Source of the DNA: Melioribacter sp.
Lineage (GTDB): Bacteria; Bacteroidota; Ignavibacteria; Ignavibacteriales; Melioribacteraceae
NCBI GenBank assembly: GCA_016841125.1
Contig: JAENZU010000162.1
Span: forward strand, 1 to 7,415
Reading direction: 5' to 3'
Length of the DNA stretch: 7,415 bases
Positions 4,499 to 7,415 of the stretch are shown piece by piece. Under the pieces are notes generated by a model. That model did no database searches, was not told where the DNA came from, and saw nothing but the letters and a program-made list of their open reading frames with translations. Position 1 is the stretch's first letter, and every line of letters begins with the position of its first letter. The translations under genes were made by a program, and so were the position numbers.

Positions 4499-5686
4499 AT
4501 GTACCAGAGAAAACAGCTTAAGATTTTAAAAGAAAGGATTTCGGAACCTCGCAGGCATATCCAGATATTGTCAGGTCCAAGACAGGTGGGAAAAACAACT
4601 ATAGCCATTCAATTAACTCAAAATCTTTCAATTCCTTTTAATTTTGTCTCCTCAGATGCAGTATCCCCTTCTAATTCTGTATGGATAGATCAGCAATGGG
4701 AAACAGCTCGAATCAAACTTGAAAATTCCGGAGCAAAACAAATTCTATTAATAATTGATGAAATTCAAAAAATTGAAAATTGGAGCGAAGTAGTAAAAAA
4801 GAACTGGGACACAGATACAAATAACAAATCAAATTTAAAGCTTCTTCTGCTCGGTTCATCAAATATGTCCATTCAAAAAGGTTTGACTGAATCTTTGACC
4901 GGACGTTTTGAAGTAATTACCGTTCCTCATTGGTCCATGTCCGAAATGCAGAAAGCTTTCAATATATCACCCGAAGAATATATTTATTTTGGGGCTTACC
5001 CAGGTGCTTCCGAATTGATCAAAGATGAAAAAAGATGGGAAAGATATATTCGTGATTCAATTATTGAAACTACAATTTCTAAAGATATTTTACAGCTAAC
5101 AACTATACAGAAACCCGCATTACTAAAAAATCTATTTGAATTGTCATGCAAATATGCGGGAGAGATACTTTCTTATACCAAAATTCTTGGGCAGCTGCAC
5201 GATGCGGGGAATACAACAACACTTGCCCATTATCAGGAACTACTCAGTAAATCTTGGATGATAGCAGGTATTCAAAAATTTTCAGGTTCAACGATTTCAA
5301 CTCGATCAAGCATTCCGAAATGGCTGGTTTATAATAGTGCCTTATCTTCGGTATATTCTGAATATAATTTTGAAGAATCAAAACAGAAGCCTGAAATTTG
5401 GGGTAGACGTGTTGAACAAGCAATCGGCGCTCATTTAATTAATCAGACAAATAATGGAGATTTTGAGTTATACTACTGGCGCGAAGGTAATGACGAAGTA
5501 GATTTTATCCTAAAAAAAGGTAGGCAAGTTATTTCTCTAGAAGTAAAGACAAACTTCACAAAAAGTCACAGAGGTTCTGAAAAGTTTAATAATAAATATA
5601 AACCATTTAAAAATTTATTGATAAGCAAAGAATCATTAAGCTGGATTGATTTTTTAGAGATTGATGTCTCATCACTATTCGAATAA
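4499..5686 (+). CDS. AAA_14/DUF4143 ATP-binding protein
   Basis: This 395-residue protein (from ATG 4499) has the two-part build of the AAA_14-DUF4143 family. Its parts are the start M-Y-Q-R-K, Walker A G-P-R-Q-V-G-K-T-T (26-34), Walker B L-L-I-I-D-E-I-Q-K-I (83-92), a sensor-like L-L-L-L-G-S-S-N (about 115-122) and a T-G-R-F segment. The C-terminal DUF4143 region has G-R-R-V-E-Q-A-I-G-A-H-L, then W-R-E-G-N-D-E-V-D-F and L-E-V-K-T-N, the E...D...ExK spacing of a PD-(D/E)XK nuclease-like fold. The family has no settled function. The first ATG of the frame (4466) would add 11 residues encoded by the repeat array, while ATG 4499 begins the usual M-Y-x-R family start, so 4499 is preferred. No Shine-Dalgarno site is seen at either. 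The gene is intact and single, and converges on typA. Confidence 0.88.
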   Translation: MYQRKQLKILKERISEPRRHIQILSGPRQVGKTTIAIQLTQNLSIPFNFVSSDAVSPSNSVWIDQQWETARIKLENSGAKQILLIIDEIQKIENWSEVVKKNWDTDTNNKSNLKLLLLGSSNMSIQKGLTESLTGRFEVITVPHWSMSEMQKAFNISPEEYIYFGAYPGASELIKDEKRWERYIRDSIIETTISKDILQLTTIQKPALLKNLFELSCKYAGEILSYTKILGQLHDAGNTTTLAHYQELLSKSWMIAGIQKFSGSTISTRSSIPKWLVYNSALSSVYSEYNFEESKQKPEIWGRRVEQAIGAHLINQTNNGDFELYYWREGNDEVDFILKKGRQVISLEVKTNFTKSHRGSEKFNNKYKPFKNLLISKESLSWIDFLEIDVSSLFE

Positions 5687-5720
5687 TAAAAATTTTAGTG
5701 ATTCTAATTTGAAATGTATT

Positions 5721-5743
5721 GGGAACGCAGGGTTTGCGCTCCC
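5721..5743. terminator. Hairpin between convergent ATPase and typA genes
   Basis: GGGAACGCA (5721-5729) pairs with TGCGCTCCC (5735-5743), one mismatch, around a 5-base loop. It lies 35 bp after the ATPase stop and 17 bp beyond the typA stop. There is no T run on either side, so it may be a weak bidirectional terminator or a dispersed palindromic repeat used as one. Confidence 0.5.
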
Positions 5744-5759
5744 TACCTAAAATTGAATT

Positions 5760-7415
5760 TTATAATTTACCCAGTTTATATCTTTTTCGATCGTGCGGGT
5801 TGAGGTGAAGTTTTCTAACTCTTATGGATTTTGGCGTAATCTCAACCATCTCATCATCTTGTATATATTCTAATGCTTCTTCCAACGTGAATTTAATTGC
5901 CGGAGTAATTTTAACTGCCTTATCAGCACCGGAGGCACGCATATTAGTCAGCTTTTTCCCTCTCTGAACATTTACTTCAATATCGTTTTCTTTTGTGTGC
6001 TCACCGACAATCTGCCCAACATAAACGATATCGCCGGGATCGATGAAAAATTTTCCCCTATCCTGAAGTGAGTCTATTGCATAAGCTGTGGAAGGACCTT
6101 CTCCCATTGAGATAAGTACGCCATTGGTTGAAGATGCAATTGAGCCTTTAAAGAATTCATACTGATAAAATCGGTGATGCATGATTCCTTCACCTGAGGT
6201 TGCAGTTAAAATTTTTGTACGCAGCCCCATAATTCCGCGCGACGGAATATGAAATTCTAATTTTACCATCGACCCTTTATTTTCCATTTTGGTCATTTCA
6301 CCACGCCGCTGCCCCACAATTTCGATCACCTTTCCGGCAGAAACCTCAGGGACATCAACAACTAAAACTTCAATCGGCTCAGCTTTTTTTCCGTCAATTT
6401 CTTTATAGATCACTTTCGGTTCTCTTACCTGAAGTTCGTAACCTTCACGTCTCATATTTTCAATTAGAATTGCGAGGTGCAGAATTCCCCTTCCAGAAAT
6501 TTTGTATGAATCTGGGGAGCTGGTTTCCTGCACGCGCAGAGCAACATTGCTTTCCAATTCTTTATAGAGCCTATCGCGTAATTGCCGTGAAGTAACATAC
6601 TTTCCGTCTTTGCCGTAAAAGGGCGAATTGTTTACAGTAAAAGTCATGCTGATTGTCGGTTCATCAATTGAAATTATGGGAAGTGGTTCAGGATTTTCCG
6701 CATCAGCAATTGTATCACCAATATCTATATCTTCAACACCCACTATTGCACAGATATCTCCGGCTTGTACAGATTCTACTTCAAGTCTCTGCAGACCTTC
6801 AAAAACGAAAATCTGTCTTAAACTGACCGGTTTGATAGATCCATCTCTTTTAATGATACTTAATTTTTCTTTTTTATCCAGAGTTCCTCTAAATACTCTT
6901 CCAATACCGATTCTGCCGACGTAGTCGTTATAATCCAATGTTGTAATTTGAATTTGTGTTGCACCTTCTAAAACAGGGGGGGCTGGTATTTGTTCAATAA
7001 TTGTATCTAAAAGCGGGTTTAAGTTTTTCCGTTCAGATTTCATATCTCTTATCGCCCATCCGTCTCTGCCGCTCGCAAATACGTAAGGGAAATCAAGCAA
7101 ATCTTCATTAGCGCCAAGTTCAATAAACAAATCGTAAATCTCATCTAAAACTTCTGCGGGACGGTTATCAGCTCTATCTATTTTATTGATGACAACAATT
7201 GGTTGAAGATGCAGACTCAGAGCTTTTTCCAAAACGAAACGGGTTTGAGGCATCGGACCTTCGAATGAATCAACCAGCAGTAGAACGCCGTCTGCCATTT
7301 TTAAAACACGTTCTACTTCGCCCCCAAAATCCGCGTGACCCGGCGTATCAATTAAATTTATCTTAAAGTCTTTATATGGAATACTGATATTTTTGGCAAG
7401 AATTGTAATTCCTCT
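5760..7415 (-). CDS. typA: TypA/BipA translational GTPase (partial, N-terminus outside the window)
   Basis: The frame stays open to the right edge, giving 551 residues of a protein usually near 600; about the first 50, with the P-loop, lie outside. Numbering from the edge: switch I R-G-I-T-I (1-5), G3 D-T-P-G-H-A-D-F-G-G-E-V (23-34), G4 N-K-I-D (77-80), G5-like S-G-R-D-G-W-A (115-121), then the EF-Tu-like domain 2, EF-G-like domains III and V (I-S-G-R-G-I-L-H-L; S-R-G-I-M-G-L-R-T-K) and the TypA-specific C-terminal domain ending in a basic tail (H-D-R-K-R-Y-K-L-G-K-L). It is a ribosome-associated GTPase that helps ribosome assembly and growth under cold or other stress. The internal ATG at 7296-7298 (M40) is not a start because it lies after the G3 motif. 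No frame damage is seen. Confidence 0.96.
   Translation of the reverse strand, partial: RGITILAKNISIPYKDFKINLIDTPGHADFGGEVERVLKMADGVLLLVDSFEGPMPQTRFVLEKALSLHLQPIVVINKIDRADNRPAEVLDEIYDLFIELGANEDLLDFPYVFASGRDGWAIRDMKSERKNLNPLLDTIIEQIPAPPVLEGATQIQITTLDYNDYVGRIGIGRVFRGTLDKKEKLSIIKRDGSIKPVSLRQIFVFEGLQRLEVESVQAGDICAIVGVEDIDIGDTIADAENPEPLPIISIDEPTISMTFTVNNSPFYGKDGKYVTSRQLRDRLYKELESNVALRVQETSSPDSYKISGRGILHLAILIENMRREGYELQVREPKVIYKEIDGKKAEPIEVLVVDVPEVSAGKVIEIVGQRRGEMTKMENKGSMVKLEFHIPSRGIMGLRTKILTATSGEGIMHHRFYQYEFFKGSIASSTNGVLISMGEGPSTAYAIDSLQDRGKFFIDPGDIVYVGQIVGEHTKENDIEVNVQRGKKLTNMRASGADKAVKITPAIKFTLEEALEYIQDDEMVEITPKSIRVRKLHLNPHDRKRYKLGKL

Noticed and set aside
6628..6924. Plus-strand 98-residue open frame inside typA
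   Set aside because: It lies opposite a highly conserved gene and its peptide is Ser/Ile-rich without motif.
7296..7298. ATG as a start for a 512-residue TypA
   Set aside because: The same frame continues upstream through the conserved switch I and D-T-P-G-H G3 motif to the window edge, so this Met is internal.

Overview
The window is AT-rich, with sparse genes and long spacers full of palindromes. It looks like part of a chromosome from the Bacteroidota/Chlorobi/Ignavibacteria side of the FCB group. The basis is the low GC, the weak or absent Shine-Dalgarno sites, the TypA sequence style, a HigB/HigA pair of the type common there, an AAA_14/DUF4143 ATPase, a lipoprotein monoheme cytochrome c, and dispersed 'CGCAGAG/CGCGGAG' and 'GTCATCCC...GGGATGAC' repeats. 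The phylum is an inference from style, not a proof.

Layout, left to right. (1) At 1-185 is the C-terminal end of a carbohydrate-binding family 9-like protein. About 0.5 kb downstream, at 486-677, lies a decayed paralogue of the same tail: the last 129 nt align without gaps at 104/129 identical bases, with one in-frame TAG. (2) At 812-1490 is a complete type II toxin-antitoxin module, higB-higA. Toxin comes first, the stop codon abuts the next start codon, and a perfect 17-bp palindrome sits inside a sigma70-like promoter that would give an almost leaderless mRNA. (3) At 1491-2044 there is no intact gene. One frame has coding-like stretches broken by stops and may be an old pseudogene. (4) At 2045-3102 is a two-gene operon of an EncFtn-type encapsulated-ferritin-like protein and a patatin-like lipid hydrolase, closed by a strong hairpin terminator. 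The ferroxidase residues are all present. The place where an encapsulin shell gene would be expected is taken by the patatin, and the ferritin has no tail long enough to hold a usual shell-targeting peptide. (5) At 3181-3768, convergent, is a lipoprotein monoheme cytochrome c. (6) At 3769-4498 is a 0.7-kb spacer with a run of palindromes and, at its right end, three tandem ~22-bp units (TATTGAGT...ACTCAGT) that run into the ATPase start region. (7) At 4499-5686 is an AAA_14/DUF4143 ATPase with a PD-(D/E)XK-like C-terminus. (8) At 5760-7415, convergent, is typA/bipA, cut by the right edge.

The genes do not form one pathway. Housekeeping (typA) and respiratory (cytochrome) genes are mixed with accessory ones (toxin-antitoxin, DUF4143 ATPase, decayed paralogues). 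The best candidates for something not well described are the EncFtn-patatin operon without a shell gene and the ACTCAGT repeat array attached to the DUF4143 ATPase.
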